A stretch of DNA of 64,000 nucleotides from Cellvibrio fontiphilus (GCF_035317345.1 NZ_JAYKTU010000002.1), one strand, 5' to 3'. Counted from the first letter of the stretch, positions 44,299 through 53,241 are shown. A program made the numbers and translations. The notes: generated from the letters alone by a model not told the origin.

Positions 44299-45417
44299 AT
44301 GCGCTATCACCCCATCCAGACACCCCGGTTAGGCCTTTTGCCACTCAGCCTTATCAGTGTGCTAGCAACGGCGCAAACCACCACAACAAGCGCGCCGGAA
44401 ATGCCGCAGGAGGCCATGAATAGCTGTTTGCAAGCCTCGGTTACCAGCGCAGCCTCGGGTATGACGGTGGCCGAATTACGTCAGGCCTGTCAGTTATTGT
44501 ACGAACAGCAATTGCAAAGCGCGGGCGATAGCGAACAACATCCGGCACAGCTGACCGAAGCAACTATTGCCGGCGATCACTCCAGTGACAACGAATACGA
44601 CCGACTGCTCAAGCGACGCATGACACTGGAGGCGCTTAACCGCTCCAACCGGTTCATGCTTACACCGCATAAAATCAATTATTTTTACCCCGCCAGTTAT
44701 ACCCGCACCCCCAACGAGTCACCCTACCGGGACAACGCCAATGAATCGCTAAGCGACCTGCGCAATGTGGAGGCGGACTTCCAGCTGAGCGTAAAGATCC
44801 TCCTGCGCGAGGACATATTCGGCGAAAATGGCCACCTCTACCTAGGTTATACCAATCACTCCCTGTGGCAGCTTTACAGCGACTCAGACTCGGCCCCTTT
44901 TCGCGAGACCAACCACCAACCGGAGTTGATTCTGAGCTTTACCAATGACTGGGAAATTCTGGGCTTTCGCAACGTACTCAACGACCTGATCCTCAACCAT
45001 CAATCCAACGGTCAGGGCGGCCTGCTGTCGCGCAGCTGGAACCGGGCGATGTTTAACAGCGTGTTCGAGCGAGGCAATTTTGCCTTTGCGTTCAGCCCCT
45101 GGTATCGCCTGCCGGAGGCCGAACAGGAATACCCCGGCGACCCGGACGGCGACGACAACCCGGACATCACCGACTATCTGGGCAACTTTGAATTAAACGC
45201 GGCCTACCAGCGCAACGATGATATTTACAGCCTGATGCTGCGCGACAGCCTGGACGGCACCAGCCGCGGCGCTATTGAGCTGGGCTGGAGCTTCCCCATT
45301 AGCAGCAACCTGCGCGGCCAGTTCAAATACTTTAATGGTTACGGCCACAGCCTGATCGACTATAACGTGGATCTTGAAGTATTTGCCCTGGGCATAGTTT
45401 TTACCGACTTGTTCTAG
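44299..45417 (+). CDS. pldA: Outer-membrane phospholipase A (OMPLA)
   Basis: 372 residues. The catalytic triad of E. coli OMPLA (His142, Ser144, Asn156) is exactly conserved in spacing as His234, Ser236 and Asn248 within LNHQSNGQGGLLSRSWNR. A signal peptide and a low-complexity, helical leader of about 95 residues precede the barrel, so it is longer than the E. coli enzyme. The beta-barrel ends with the usual Phe (VFTDLF). The enzyme hydrolyses phospholipids in the outer leaflet when membrane asymmetry is lost. The ATG at 44299 has GGAG ten bases upstream. A 13-bp direct repeat (CTATCGCTCAATT) precedes it at about 44242-44267. Confidence 0.93.
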   Translation: MRYHPIQTPRLGLLPLSLISVLATAQTTTTSAPEMPQEAMNSCLQASVTSAASGMTVAELRQACQLLYEQQLQSAGDSEQHPAQLTEATIAGDHSSDNEYDRLLKRRMTLEALNRSNRFMLTPHKINYFYPASYTRTPNESPYRDNANESLSDLRNVEADFQLSVKILLREDIFGENGHLYLGYTNHSLWQLYSDSDSAPFRETNHQPELILSFTNDWEILGFRNVLNDLILNHQSNGQGGLLSRSWNRAMFNSVFERGNFAFAFSPWYRLPEAEQEYPGDPDGDDNPDITDYLGNFELNAAYQRNDDIYSLMLRDSLDGTSRGAIELGWSFPISSNLRGQFKYFNGYGHSLIDYNVDLEVFALGIVFTDLF

Positions 45418-45483
45418 GTGGATACCCAACTCTGTGACACGCAGGAAGGCTGCCGGACAAACGCCGGGACAGACCAGAAAGCA

Positions 45484-45510
45484 AAACGCCGCGCTTGATG
45501 CACGGCGTTT
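45484..45510. terminator. Inverted repeat between pldA and the PilZ-like gene
   Basis: AAACGCCG (45484-45491) pairs with CGGCGTTT (45503-45510) in the gap between two convergent genes. No T run of note. Confidence 0.5.
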
Positions 45511-45536
45511 GTGGGCCGGGTTGAATCAGGAAATAG

Positions 45537-45899
45537 CTAATAAGCCTCGCCCAAACGTTCAACCAAATCCCGAATAGACTGCAGTGACTCGTTGGATGCA
45601 TCGATAATGGAAAACCCCATCCAATATTTGCCAGCCAAATCCGCTTCGCGCGCCCACAGGCAATCTACCCCAAGCTGAATCACCATCTGATCGTTGATCG
45701 GCTCGGGCAAATGCAAATCCAGGGTATAGAGGCGATCCTCTTCCAGTGCCACATCGCCCATGACCATTAACCCCTGGGTGTGGATATTCACCAAACGCCC
45801 CAGATACTGATCGCGCAGACTGTCGTAAACGTCTACATCGCCCTGGATGATGTGCCGCTCCAAGTCGCGGTCGTGTTCTTTGCTGCAGTTGTGACTCAT
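45537..45899 (-). CDS. PilZ-like domain protein
   Basis: 120 residues. The pattern fits a PilZ barrel: RHIIQGDVDVYDSLRDQYLGRLVNIHTQGLMVMG, with basic residues early and the N-x-H-x-x-G turn where canonical proteins have D/N-x-S-x-x-G. The c-di-GMP-binding RxxxR motif is not fully evident, so it may not bind the nucleotide. Its ATG overlaps the TGA of the DUF1631 gene by four bases (ATGA), so the two are translationally coupled and probably act together. Confidence 0.75.
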   Translation of the reverse strand: MSHNCSKEHDRDLERHIIQGDVDVYDSLRDQYLGRLVNIHTQGLMVMGDVALEEDRLYTLDLHLPEPINDQMVIQLGVDCLWAREADLAGKYWMGFSIIDASNESLQSIRDLVERLGEAY

Positions 45900-48328
45900 G
45901 AGGCAGCTCCGGTTTTCAGGTGATCCGCACGCTCGTTGAGGTGGTGATAGATATTCTCCAACGCCCGCTCAAAGAAGGGTTTGGTGCTCCCGGCAATAAT
46001 GCGTGCGCGCCCGGCGATCATGTCGCGCGCCAATTGCAGGCCACCCGCCAGCGATACCTTGCGCCCCTGCTGATCCACCAACATGTAGTGCTGGGTCTTT
46101 TTGTTGTACCAGGCCACTTTCAAACGCTTGCCGCCGTCAAACTCAAACCAGGTGCCAAACTCCACCATCCTCAAACTTTCCACCAACTTGGCTTCCTCCG
46201 CGGAGACGGGATGCTGCTGGGCAACAACATGGCCCGCTTTTTCTGCCGCTAACAGCTCCAACTTGGTTCGCATTGGGGCCGGTGCAGGCTCGGCCTTGCG
46301 ACTGAGCAGCGCCATACGCTGCAATGAGGCGACGGCATCGAGCAGCTTGCGCCCTTTGGCCTGCTCATAACCTATAGTCTCAAACCCACGCTCCAGGGTA
46401 GACAGAAGGCCATCCTGCAACTCCATGTGTTTGACCTTATCCTGCTGGGTGGTTTTAGGCTCCAACGACCAGAGCAGATCATCGATCACTCTAAGCGCCC
46501 TCGCCCAGCTTTCCGATTTGTCGCCGTAGCGCAGCAACACAAACGACAGGTAATCCGACCAGGGCTGCAATAACAGCAGCAAAATCGCCGAGGGCATGTC
46601 GCGGTTATCGGTGCGGCTGCGCACCTCGTGGTTCACTTGCAACTTGGCTTCGCGCAGTTTTTCTTCGCCCTGGGCTTTTTCCAGTGCGCGGCGCTCCATC
46701 AACTCCTGGCGGCGGGCAACGTTGTTGGTGTATCCGTTAAACTCAATCAGCAGCTCGGCAAAAATGCGCACGTCATTTTTGAATTCATGCAGCAGGCGAA
46801 ACACCGTGGTTTTAATCTTGGTGAAAATATCGTACTGGTCGCTGCCGTCGTTGCTTACCCAGCGCACTCCGGCTTCTGCCAGACTGTTGAGTAACACTCG
46901 CGCCGGGTGTTCCGGTTGCTCAAAAAAACCTTTATCGATAAACGCAATTTTCAAAAAAGGTGTATGTAAATAGCTCAGCAAAGCTTTGACGGAATCGGGC
47001 AGGTGATCGTCGGACAGCATGTATTCAAACAACATACCCACCAAATCAATGGTCTGCATGTCGCCCGCTTCCACCGCGCCGTTTTCGTTTTCGCTGGCGA
47101 TCTGCTGCATCATTTGGCGACTGACCTCAGCCACACTCTGCACTGGAATAACTGCGGGCGCCGCTGTTTCCTGATCTGCCAGCGCCTGCTGGCTGAGTTG
47201 GAGTGCCTGTGCCTGCATCTGATCCAGCACATTCACCAGTTGCGGGCTGGTATAGACCTGCAACTGCGCTGGCGGTGTTTGCGGCACAGCCGCTGTCGGG
47301 GCTGGCTGGGCGGCAGCATTTGCCTGTATCGCCGGCATCATCTGGGTAACGTGGGTTTGCAATAATCGAATAGCGTTTAGCAGGCTATTTTGATACTGGA
47401 TATCGTTGGGGTTGAGCACGCCATTTAACAGCTTGTCACTCGCGCGGCGCTGGTGTTGCTGCGCATCCACCGCTTGCTGCTGTGCGCTGGCTTCGGCGCG
47501 GTGTTGCTCTGATGGGTCATCCTGAATCGCGTCATCGCGCAGGCTCTCGGGTTTGTCATGGGCCACCACAAAACGCAGATTGGGCAGCAGATTTTGGCGA
47601 ATCAGGTAATCGTTCAGCTCGTTATAAAGCTCACCCAACATGCCAACTACATCCTGATCAAACAGCTTGTAGCCGATGATCTTGGTTTTTACATCCACAT
47701 CCAGATTGGTGAGCACCCTGCGCAAGGCTTCGCAAAACTGCACCGGGCTTGCCGGATTGGTGCGCTCATCGATCTTTTCGCCATCATTAAGCAGCGCCAA
47801 ACGCTGTTGTAGGGCCCAGAGATTTTCTGCAAAAAAATTATCCGCGCGATGGGTGATGGAGGTAATAGCGATGGTTTCTTCCAAATCGGAATGTTCCACG
47901 AGAGAGAGAATATCGCCACTGAAACGCTCTTCCCCGGTCAGGGTATTGAGCGATTTGTTTTTAAATTTCACAAAACCATTGGCCAAATGCTGGCAAAACT
48001 CCTGCTCCGCTGCTTGCTGCACCGCGCTCAACAGGTTTTGGATTTCGTAGAGCGCCACCTGGTCTTTATTGGATTTTGCCTGTTCGGCAATCTCCAAAAT
48101 CTGCTTACACCACTCGCGCCAAAAGTTGGGGAAAACACGGTAGGCAAAACCGCGCGTCAAATCGCGGCAATGTTTGAGATGTTCGATGATGAGTTGTTCC
48201 GACATAGCCACACTGGAGTATTGCGAAGGTTTAGTCGCATCGCTACCTGGCAAGCCTGTACTGCCCACACCGGAGTTGTGCATACCTGAGTTCTGCATAA
48301 AAATTCCGTACTGATCCATGAGATTCAT
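45896..48328 (-). CDS. DUF1631 family protein (first copy)
   Basis: 810 residues. It belongs to DUF1631: long helical proteins found in gammaproteobacteria. Seen here are SVAMSEQLIIEHLKHCRDL, LLNSLAEAGVRWV, a central low-complexity Ala/Gln-rich stretch (about 270-410), and a C-terminal beta-like segment GTWFEFDGGKRLKVAWYNKK resembling a PilZ-type barrel. No enzymatic residue is apparent. A second member at 57111-59513 shares the layout (HPARRLLNEMA, QGTWFEMQGEAGEKYRC). The coupled PilZ-like gene just downstream suggests a cytoplasmic regulatory complex. Function unknown. Confidence 0.85.
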   Translation of the reverse strand: MNLMDQYGIFMQNSGMHNSGVGSTGLPGSDATKPSQYSSVAMSEQLIIEHLKHCRDLTRGFAYRVFPNFWREWCKQILEIAEQAKSNKDQVALYEIQNLLSAVQQAAEQEFCQHLANGFVKFKNKSLNTLTGEERFSGDILSLVEHSDLEETIAITSITHRADNFFAENLWALQQRLALLNDGEKIDERTNPASPVQFCEALRRVLTNLDVDVKTKIIGYKLFDQDVVGMLGELYNELNDYLIRQNLLPNLRFVVAHDKPESLRDDAIQDDPSEQHRAEASAQQQAVDAQQHQRRASDKLLNGVLNPNDIQYQNSLLNAIRLLQTHVTQMMPAIQANAAAQPAPTAAVPQTPPAQLQVYTSPQLVNVLDQMQAQALQLSQQALADQETAAPAVIPVQSVAEVSRQMMQQIASENENGAVEAGDMQTIDLVGMLFEYMLSDDHLPDSVKALLSYLHTPFLKIAFIDKGFFEQPEHPARVLLNSLAEAGVRWVSNDGSDQYDIFTKIKTTVFRLLHEFKNDVRIFAELLIEFNGYTNNVARRQELMERRALEKAQGEEKLREAKLQVNHEVRSRTDNRDMPSAILLLLLQPWSDYLSFVLLRYGDKSESWARALRVIDDLLWSLEPKTTQQDKVKHMELQDGLLSTLERGFETIGYEQAKGRKLLDAVASLQRMALLSRKAEPAPAPMRTKLELLAAEKAGHVVAQQHPVSAEEAKLVESLRMVEFGTWFEFDGGKRLKVAWYNKKTQHYMLVDQQGRKVSLAGGLQLARDMIAGRARIIAGSTKPFFERALENIYHHLNERADHLKTGAAS

Positions 48329-48680
48329 ATTCCTTAGCCCCTGCCATTAATACCCAATCAGGGACCTCTGCGAACCTTATTCCGCTGATCGTTTGGTCAA
48401 CTCACGACCTGCGATAGTTTAAAAAGGTTGTCCTGAGCGACAATCTTAGCAGTTTGCGCTCGATGTTTCACAGAATAGCGCGGCTTCTCCCCCTCAGCGA
48501 GCAAAAAATAATCAGCCCGCCGCCATCAGGTTTTAGCCCCACCTTGGTGCACCCTCATACCTACCTCAAGACAGTGTCGCACCAAAAAAAGGCAGTCATC
48601 GAGCACCAGCCACCACACCGGTTTATCACGCAAATGCTGTAACTAGCGCCAACACTGGTGGCCCGTCATAAATTCCAGAC
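48329..48680. other. Non-coding stretch upstream of the guanidine operon
   Basis: About 350 bases without a supportable gene. TTGTC/GACAA at about 48428-48442 forms a small inverted repeat. TTGGTGCACC at 48544-48553 and GCGCCAACACTGGTGGC near 48646 loosely resemble NtrC half-sites but do not fit the GCACC-N5-GGTGC spacing, so I do not call them. Confidence 0.4.
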
Positions 48681-48696
48681 TTGGCACCTATATTGC
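48681..48696 (+). promoter_or_regulatory. Putative sigma-54 (RpoN) promoter of the guanidine operon
   Basis: TTGGCACCTATATTGC has GG (48683-48684) and GC (48695-48696) separated by exactly ten bases, with the TTGGCAC and TTGC cores of the -24/-12 consensus. The transcription start would fall near 48708, about 55 bases before the riboswitch. RpoN control would tie the operon to nitrogen status. Confidence 0.7.
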
Positions 48697-48762
48697 GAGG
48701 GTGAACACTGAAAAAACTGACTCGCACTCTGGGCGGTCGGGCTATTCACACAATTGATTAAT

Positions 48763-48880
48763 AGGGAGCTAGGGTTCCGGTCGTGGCAGTTGCCACTGAT
48801 GCCTGGTCCGAGAGCTCTCGACCTCTAACCGCCTCTCACAGGCGCGGGGTTACACGGCGGGACAAAAGCCCGGGAGATGA
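48763..48880 (+). promoter_or_regulatory. Guanidine-I (ykkC) riboswitch
   Basis: The conserved blocks of the class occur in order: CTAGGGTTCCGG (48769-48780), TGGTCCGAGAG (48804-48814), and ACACGGCGGGACAAAAGCCC followed by GGGAGA (48852-48877). Between them are variable stem loops such as GTGGCAGTTGCCAC. Guanidine binding turns on downstream genes in known examples. Downstream a palindrome AGAGCGCTCT (48896-48905) and a T-rich run to about 48915 could form the expression platform; I could not draw a certain terminator. Confidence 0.95.
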
Positions 48881-48956
48881 TTGGCCTAATCGCCAGAGCG
48901 CTCTCTTTCTTTTTGTTAAGTCGCCGCTGTATACCCATAGCCTTGGAGGTTTATTT

Positions 48957-50018
48957 ATGTTGCATTATTCCCGTCTGCATAAGCTATTACTCGCCCTTAC
49001 ACTTGGCCTAAGCGCCAACCTCGCCAGTGCGGCCGAGCCCTTCAAGGTCTGCTGGTCGATTTATGTTGGCTGGATGCCCTGGGGCTACGCCGCCGAACAA
49101 AAAATCGTCGATAAGTGGGCGAGCAAATACGGCATAGAAATAGAAGTCGTACAAATCAACGATTACATAGAATCCATCAACCAATATACCGCCGGCGAGT
49201 TTGATGGCTGCGTAATGACCAATATGGATGCCCTTACCATTCCCGCCGCTGGTGGCGTGGATTCCACAGCTCTCATCGTGGGCGATTTCTCCAACGGCAA
49301 CGATGGTGTTGTGCTCAAAGGCGCCAACAAAACCCTCAAAGATATCAAAGGCCAGCAAGTCAACTTGGTAGAGCTGAGCGTGTCCCATTATTTATTAGCG
49401 CGCGCACTGGAATCGGTCGGCCTGCAAGAATCCGATGTCAAAGTCGTCAACACGTCCGATGCGGATATGGTTGCCGTTTATAGCTCCAAGGATGTCACCG
49501 CCGTGACCACCTGGAACCCATTGCTGAGTGAAATACTCGCCCAACCTAACAGCACCAAAGTGTTCGACTCCTCGCAAATCCCCGGCGAAATTATGGATTT
49601 GATGGTGGTGAATACCGCGACCCTGCAAAAAAATCCCGCTTTGGGTAAAGCGCTGGTAGGCGCTTGGTACGAAATCATGGCCACCATGAGCGGCAGCGAC
49701 AAGGCTGCAACCGCTGCAAAAACGGCGATGGCAGTTGCCTCAGGCACCGATCTTGCGGGTTACGAGGCGCAACTAGCCAGCACCAAGATGTTTTACACCC
49801 CCCAAGCGGCACTGGAGTTAGTGAATAGCGATGCCCTGCTCACCACCATGCAAAAAGTGGCTGAGTTTTCCTTTGATCACGGACTCCTGGGCGAAGGCGC
49901 ACCCGACGCTGAATTTATTGGCGTTGCTGGGCCCAAAGGCATTTACGGCAATCAACAAAACGTAAAACTGCGTTTTGATACCACTTATATGCAAATGGCA
50001 GCGGATAAAAAACTTTAA
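48957..50018 (+). CDS. ABC transporter substrate-binding protein, guanidine/urea-carboxylase-associated
   Basis: 353 residues. GGAGG lies eight bases before the ATG at 48957. A signal peptide ends at NLASA-AEP. The mature protein begins PFKVCWSIYVGWMPWGYAA, and the NMT1/SsuA-like fold includes GEFDGCVMTNMDALTIPAAGG. This type is the binding protein found almost only with urea/guanidine carboxylase genes. Older databases call it the urea carboxylase-linked binding protein; since the guanidine riboswitch controls it here, guanidine or a related guanidyl compound is the more likely ligand, inferred. First gene of the operon. Confidence 0.88.
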   Translation: MLHYSRLHKLLLALTLGLSANLASAAEPFKVCWSIYVGWMPWGYAAEQKIVDKWASKYGIEIEVVQINDYIESINQYTAGEFDGCVMTNMDALTIPAAGGVDSTALIVGDFSNGNDGVVLKGANKTLKDIKGQQVNLVELSVSHYLLARALESVGLQESDVKVVNTSDADMVAVYSSKDVTAVTTWNPLLSEILAQPNSTKVFDSSQIPGEIMDLMVVNTATLQKNPALGKALVGAWYEIMATMSGSDKAATAAKTAMAVASGTDLAGYEAQLASTKMFYTPQAALELVNSDALLTTMQKVAEFSFDHGLLGEGAPDAEFIGVAGPKGIYGNQQNVKLRFDTTYMQMAADKKL

Positions 50019-50026
50019 CCCACTCC

Positions 50027-50103
50027 CGACTTTCCCCTTGGTAAGGGGAGGAGCTTTTAGTGCCCTCCTCTTATTAAGGGGGAGGGTCAGGGTGGGGTTA
50101 ACA
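50027..50103. repeat. Intergenic REP-like palindrome pair (copy 2) inside the operon
   Basis: CCCCTTGGTAAGGGG and CCCTCCTCTTATTAAGGGGGAG... form two adjacent hairpins, ending in CAGGGTGGGGTT. The reverse complement start AACCCCACC resembles the copy at 10048-10084. It separates the binding-protein and permease genes, which are otherwise expected to be tightly packed. Confidence 0.6.
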
Positions 50104-50127
50104 GACAAATTACACAGCGATAAAAAC

Positions 50128-50949
50128 ATGAAACGATTAATTAATCTCACCCCATCAAAACCGCTAAAACTGCTGTTGTCTATTTTGCCCTTTGCGTTAA
50201 TTTTGGTGATTTATTTAATCGCTTCCGATGCACGCCTTGCGGAAAACGCCAACGACAAATTGCTACCCAGCTTTTCGCAAATGGGCAGCGCTATACACAA
50301 CCTCGCGTTTGAACCCAGCAAACGAACCGGCGAGTATTTATTTTGGCAGGACACGCTCAGCAGCTTGCAGCGTTTGGCGCTCGGTATTTTTATCGCCGCC
50401 ATGCTAGGTTTCACTATCGGCTTGCTCACCGGCGCACTACCCATCATTCATTCACCGCTCGCACCGCTATTGACGATTATCTCACTGGTGCCACCCATGG
50501 CATTACTACCGGTGTTATTTATTGTGTTTGGTTTGGGTGAGCTGTCCAAAATTGCGCTAATTGTGATTGGCGTAGCCCCGTTTATTGCACGCGATATTCA
50601 ACGTTGCACGCAAGAAATTCCACTCGAACAACTCGTTAAAGCGCAAACACTGGGTGCATCCACCTGGCAAATTATGGTGCGCGTATTAACACCACAATTG
50701 TTGCCGCGCCTGATTAATGCCGTGCGCTTATCGCTCGGCGCTGGCTGGTTATTTTTAATTGCGGCTGAAGCCATCGCCTCCACCGATGGTTTGGGTTATC
50801 GCATTTTTTTAGTACGTCGTTATATGTCGATGGATGTGATTCTGCCTTACGTTGCCTGGATCACCCTGCTCGCCTTTTTAGTGGATTGGTTGCTGGCAAA
50901 AATTAACCTCTGGTGCTTCCCCTGGCACAGCGCCGGCAATCAACGCTAA
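50128..50949 (+). CDS. ABC transporter permease, guanidine operon
   Basis: 273 residues from an ATG at 50128; a long frame extending into the repeat is not credible. Six hydrophobic segments are apparent. The EAA-type loop EQLVKAQTLGASTWQIMVRVLTPQLL (split here by family convention at 'E...LGAS...') is the contact site for the ATPase; LGAGWLFLIAAEAIA and the C-terminal LPYVAWITLLAFLVDWLL are typical of SsuC/TauC-like permeases. It is 20 bases upstream of the ATPase gene, and its ribosome site is weak. Confidence 0.85.
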   Translation: MKRLINLTPSKPLKLLLSILPFALILVIYLIASDARLAENANDKLLPSFSQMGSAIHNLAFEPSKRTGEYLFWQDTLSSLQRLALGIFIAAMLGFTIGLLTGALPIIHSPLAPLLTIISLVPPMALLPVLFIVFGLGELSKIALIVIGVAPFIARDIQRCTQEIPLEQLVKAQTLGASTWQIMVRVLTPQLLPRLINAVRLSLGAGWLFLIAAEAIASTDGLGYRIFLVRRYMSMDVILPYVAWITLLAFLVDWLLAKINLWCFPWHSAGNQR

Positions 50950-50968
50950 GCACACATCGAGTTGCACC

Positions 50969-51829
50969 ATGAGCGTAATTCCTTTTGATAAATCCCTGCT
51001 TGAAAAACAAAGAGCCAAAGCCATGCCGATGATCCAAACTAAAAATCTGTGGAAAAACTATGGCGACAATGTGGTGCTGGAGCGCCTGAATATCAGCGTC
51101 AATGCCGGCGAATTTATTACCATGGTGGGCACCTCCGGCTGCGGCAAAAGTACCTTTTTAAAAATGTTGTTGGGGATGGAAACGCCGAGTAGCGGCGACT
51201 TGTTGTTGGATGGAAAAACTATTCCCAGCGAGCCGGATCAAGCGCGCGGCATTGTGTTTCAACAATACTCAGTATTTCCGCATTTGACTGTACTGCAAAA
51301 TGTGATGATTGCGCGCGAGTTTGAACACTCGCCGCTCTTGGGGAAATTATTCGGCAAACAAAAGCAACAGGTCATGGAGGAAGCAAAGGCGTTGTTGGAC
51401 TCAGTGGGTTTAAGCCACGCCATTAGCCGTTACCCGCACGAATTATCCGGTGGCATGAAACAGCGACTGGCCATTGCCCAAGCGCTGATTCGCAAACCAC
51501 GAATTTTATTACTGGATGAACCCTTCGGTGCACTCGACCCCGGCATTCGCGCTGACATGCATCAATTAATTTTAAAACTCTGGCAGGAACATAAGCTCAC
51601 CGTGTTTATGGTGACTCACGATTTAAGTGAAGGTTTTTATTTAGGTACGCGCCTGTGGGTCTTCGATAAATTGCGGCGCGACAATCAAGCACCCAGCGCT
51701 TACGGCGCCAGTATCACTTACGACTTGCCTATTACCAAACGCACGCAGGAACTACCACCAGAATTAACCACCATCACCAAAGCAATAACCGGTGAAACCC
51801 AAGCAATAAAAAGTGAAACCCAGTCATGA
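50969..51829 (+). CDS. ABC transporter ATPase, guanidine operon
   Basis: 286 residues. Walker A is GTSGCGKST at about 54-62; the Q loop lies in GIVFQQYSVFPHLTV, the signature is ELSGGMKQRLAIAQAL, Walker B is ILLLDEPFGALDP, and the H loop is MVTHDLSEG. It belongs to the nitrate/taurine/sulfonate importer group. It drives import by the preceding binding protein and permease. Its stop overlaps the start of the next gene by four bases (ATGA). An alternative start at the ATG 18 codons in would also keep Walker A. Confidence 0.9.
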   Translation: MSVIPFDKSLLEKQRAKAMPMIQTKNLWKNYGDNVVLERLNISVNAGEFITMVGTSGCGKSTFLKMLLGMETPSSGDLLLDGKTIPSEPDQARGIVFQQYSVFPHLTVLQNVMIAREFEHSPLLGKLFGKQKQQVMEEAKALLDSVGLSHAISRYPHELSGGMKQRLAIAQALIRKPRILLLDEPFGALDPGIRADMHQLILKLWQEHKLTVFMVTHDLSEGFYLGTRLWVFDKLRRDNQAPSAYGASITYDLPITKRTQELPPELTTITKAITGETQAIKSETQS

Positions 51830-52566
51830 GCAAAACACATTACACCACTACCCTGCCCGGCAATGGCCACTGGTCATTGGAGTTGCGCCGCGGCAGTTTT
51901 ATGAAAATAACCGACCTCACGGGCGGCGCTAATGTTGGCATGTTGTTTTATAACCCGCGCAATTTATTGGAACGCTATAACGCGCCCGATACACTCAAGT
52001 GCCAACACACGTTTAAATTACAGCGCGGTAATTGTTTGTATTCCGATATGGGCAGAATTTTTGCCTCCATTATTGAGGACTACTCCGCCAATGGCGCAGG
52101 CAATTGGCACGATACCGTTTGTGGCAACAGCACCGCACAGATCATTGAACAACAATTTGGCAAACGCGATTACCAGCGCGACCGCAACCAGTGGCTACAA
52201 AATGGCCAGGATGCTTTTTTAGTCGAGCTAGCCAAATACGGTTTGGGTCGTGCAGATATGGCCGCAAACATCAACTGGTTTAGCAAAGTTATCGCCGACA
52301 ATTACGGCAACATCACCTTGGACACCAGCAATCACGCCAAAGGCAATAGTGTCACCCTGCGCTTTGAAATGGATACCCTGGTGATTATGCACGGCTGCCC
52401 TCATCCGTTAAATAAATCCAGCAGTTATCCATTTACTTCCGTACAAATTGAATTGGGCGAAGCTGACCCAATCGCTGAGGATGACTATTGCAAAAATTTC
52501 TGCCCCGAAAACCAACGCGGTTTTCACAATAATCAACTCTATTATTTGGCAGCGAACCCGAGGTAA
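51826..52566 (+). CDS. DUF1989 protein, urea-carboxylase-associated protein 1 type (carboxyguanidine deiminase subunit)
   Basis: 246 residues. DUF1989/UAAP1-type sequence: LELRRGSFMKITDLTGGANVGMLFYN, NAPDTLKCQHTFKLQRGNCLYSDMG, NWHDTVCGNS, and MHGCPHPLN. The Cys and His residues probably bind a metal. In Pseudomonas syringae and related bacteria the two DUF1989 proteins form carboxyguanidine deiminase (CgdAB), which turns carboxyguanidine into allophanate and ammonia. Here the ATG overlaps the ATPase stop, and the second DUF1989 gene follows after three bases, so the subunits are made together. Which is CgdA and which CgdB I do not decide. Confidence 0.85.
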   Translation: MSKTHYTTTLPGNGHWSLELRRGSFMKITDLTGGANVGMLFYNPRNLLERYNAPDTLKCQHTFKLQRGNCLYSDMGRIFASIIEDYSANGAGNWHDTVCGNSTAQIIEQQFGKRDYQRDRNQWLQNGQDAFLVELAKYGLGRADMAANINWFSKVIADNYGNITLDTSNHAKGNSVTLRFEMDTLVIMHGCPHPLNKSSSYPFTSVQIELGEADPIAEDDYCKNFCPENQRGFHNNQLYYLAANPR

Positions 52567-52569
52567 ACC

Positions 52570-53241
52570 ATGTCACTTAACACCATTCCATTAAACACCA
52601 TGTCACTAAAAACCAGCCATTTGCACCCGGAAACGGCAACCGCTCGTTATCATGTTAAAGCCGGCGATTATTTTTTGGGTGAAATAAAACAGGGGCAAAT
52701 TTTTCGCATTGTGGATTTGGAGGGCAACCAAGCTGCCGATGTATTGTTTTACAACGCGCAAGACCCCAGCGAACGCTACAGCGCTATGGACACTATTCGC
52801 GCGCAAGGCAATTTGTATTTAAGCGCAGGCACAAAATTAATTTCTAACGCTAACCGCGAATTGTTAGAAATTGTAGCCGACACCTGCGGCCGCCACGACA
52901 CGCTCGGCGGAGCCTGTGCCACCGAGAGTAATACGGTGCGCTACAGCCTGGAAAAGCGCTGCATGCACGCCTGTCGCGATAGCTGGATGCTGGCGATTGC
53001 CGAACATCCGGAGTTTGGTATTCGCAAACGCGACATCACCCATAACATTAATTTTTTTATGAATGTGCCTGTGACCAGTAATGGCGGACTCACCTTTGCC
53101 GATGGCATTTCCGCACCGGGAAAATACGTGGAGCTGCAAGCCAAAATGGATATTGTCATGCTGATTTCCAACTGCCCGCAATTAAACAACCCTTGCAACG
53201 GCTACAACCCAACACCGATAGAAGTGATTGTGTGGAATTAA
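52570..53241 (+). CDS. DUF1989 protein, urea-carboxylase-associated protein 2 type (carboxyguanidine deiminase subunit)
   Basis: 223 residues. DUF1989/UAAP2-like sequence: GQIFRIVDLEGNQAADVLFYN, VADTCGRHDTLGGACATESN, HNINFFMNVPV, LISNCPQLNNPCNG. Several Cys/His positions are likely metal ligands. It is paired with the preceding DUF1989 gene as the expected heteromeric partner in carboxyguanidine deimination. The N-terminus has a small internal duplication: the ATG region repeats as MSLNTI...MSLKTS, so the true start may be the second ATG at 52600. Its stop is followed by the carboxylase gene. Confidence 0.85.
   Translation: MSLNTIPLNTMSLKTSHLHPETATARYHVKAGDYFLGEIKQGQIFRIVDLEGNQAADVLFYNAQDPSERYSAMDTIRAQGNLYLSAGTKLISNANRELLEIVADTCGRHDTLGGACATESNTVRYSLEKRCMHACRDSWMLAIAEHPEFGIRKRDITHNINFFMNVPVTSNGGLTFADGISAPGKYVELQAKMDIVMLISNCPQLNNPCNGYNPTPIEVIVWN

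Noticed and set aside
48454..48642. Small open frame upstream of the guanidine operon
   Set aside because: No ribosome site, no homology, unusual composition; the region is better read as promoter and spacer.
48544..48662. NtrC binding sites upstream of the sigma-54 promoter
   Set aside because: TTGGTGCACC and GCGCCAACACTGGTGGC share letters with the consensus but not the GCACC-N5-GGTGC spacing; not enough to call.
48783..48956. Extension of the binding-protein frame upstream of 48957
   Set aside because: It runs through the riboswitch and has no signal-peptide character; GGAGG before 48957 fixes the start.
52570..52614. Significant internal repeat at the start of the second DUF1989 gene
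   Set aside because: The MSLNTI/MSLKTS resemblance covers only about 15 bases and may simply reflect two candidate start codons.
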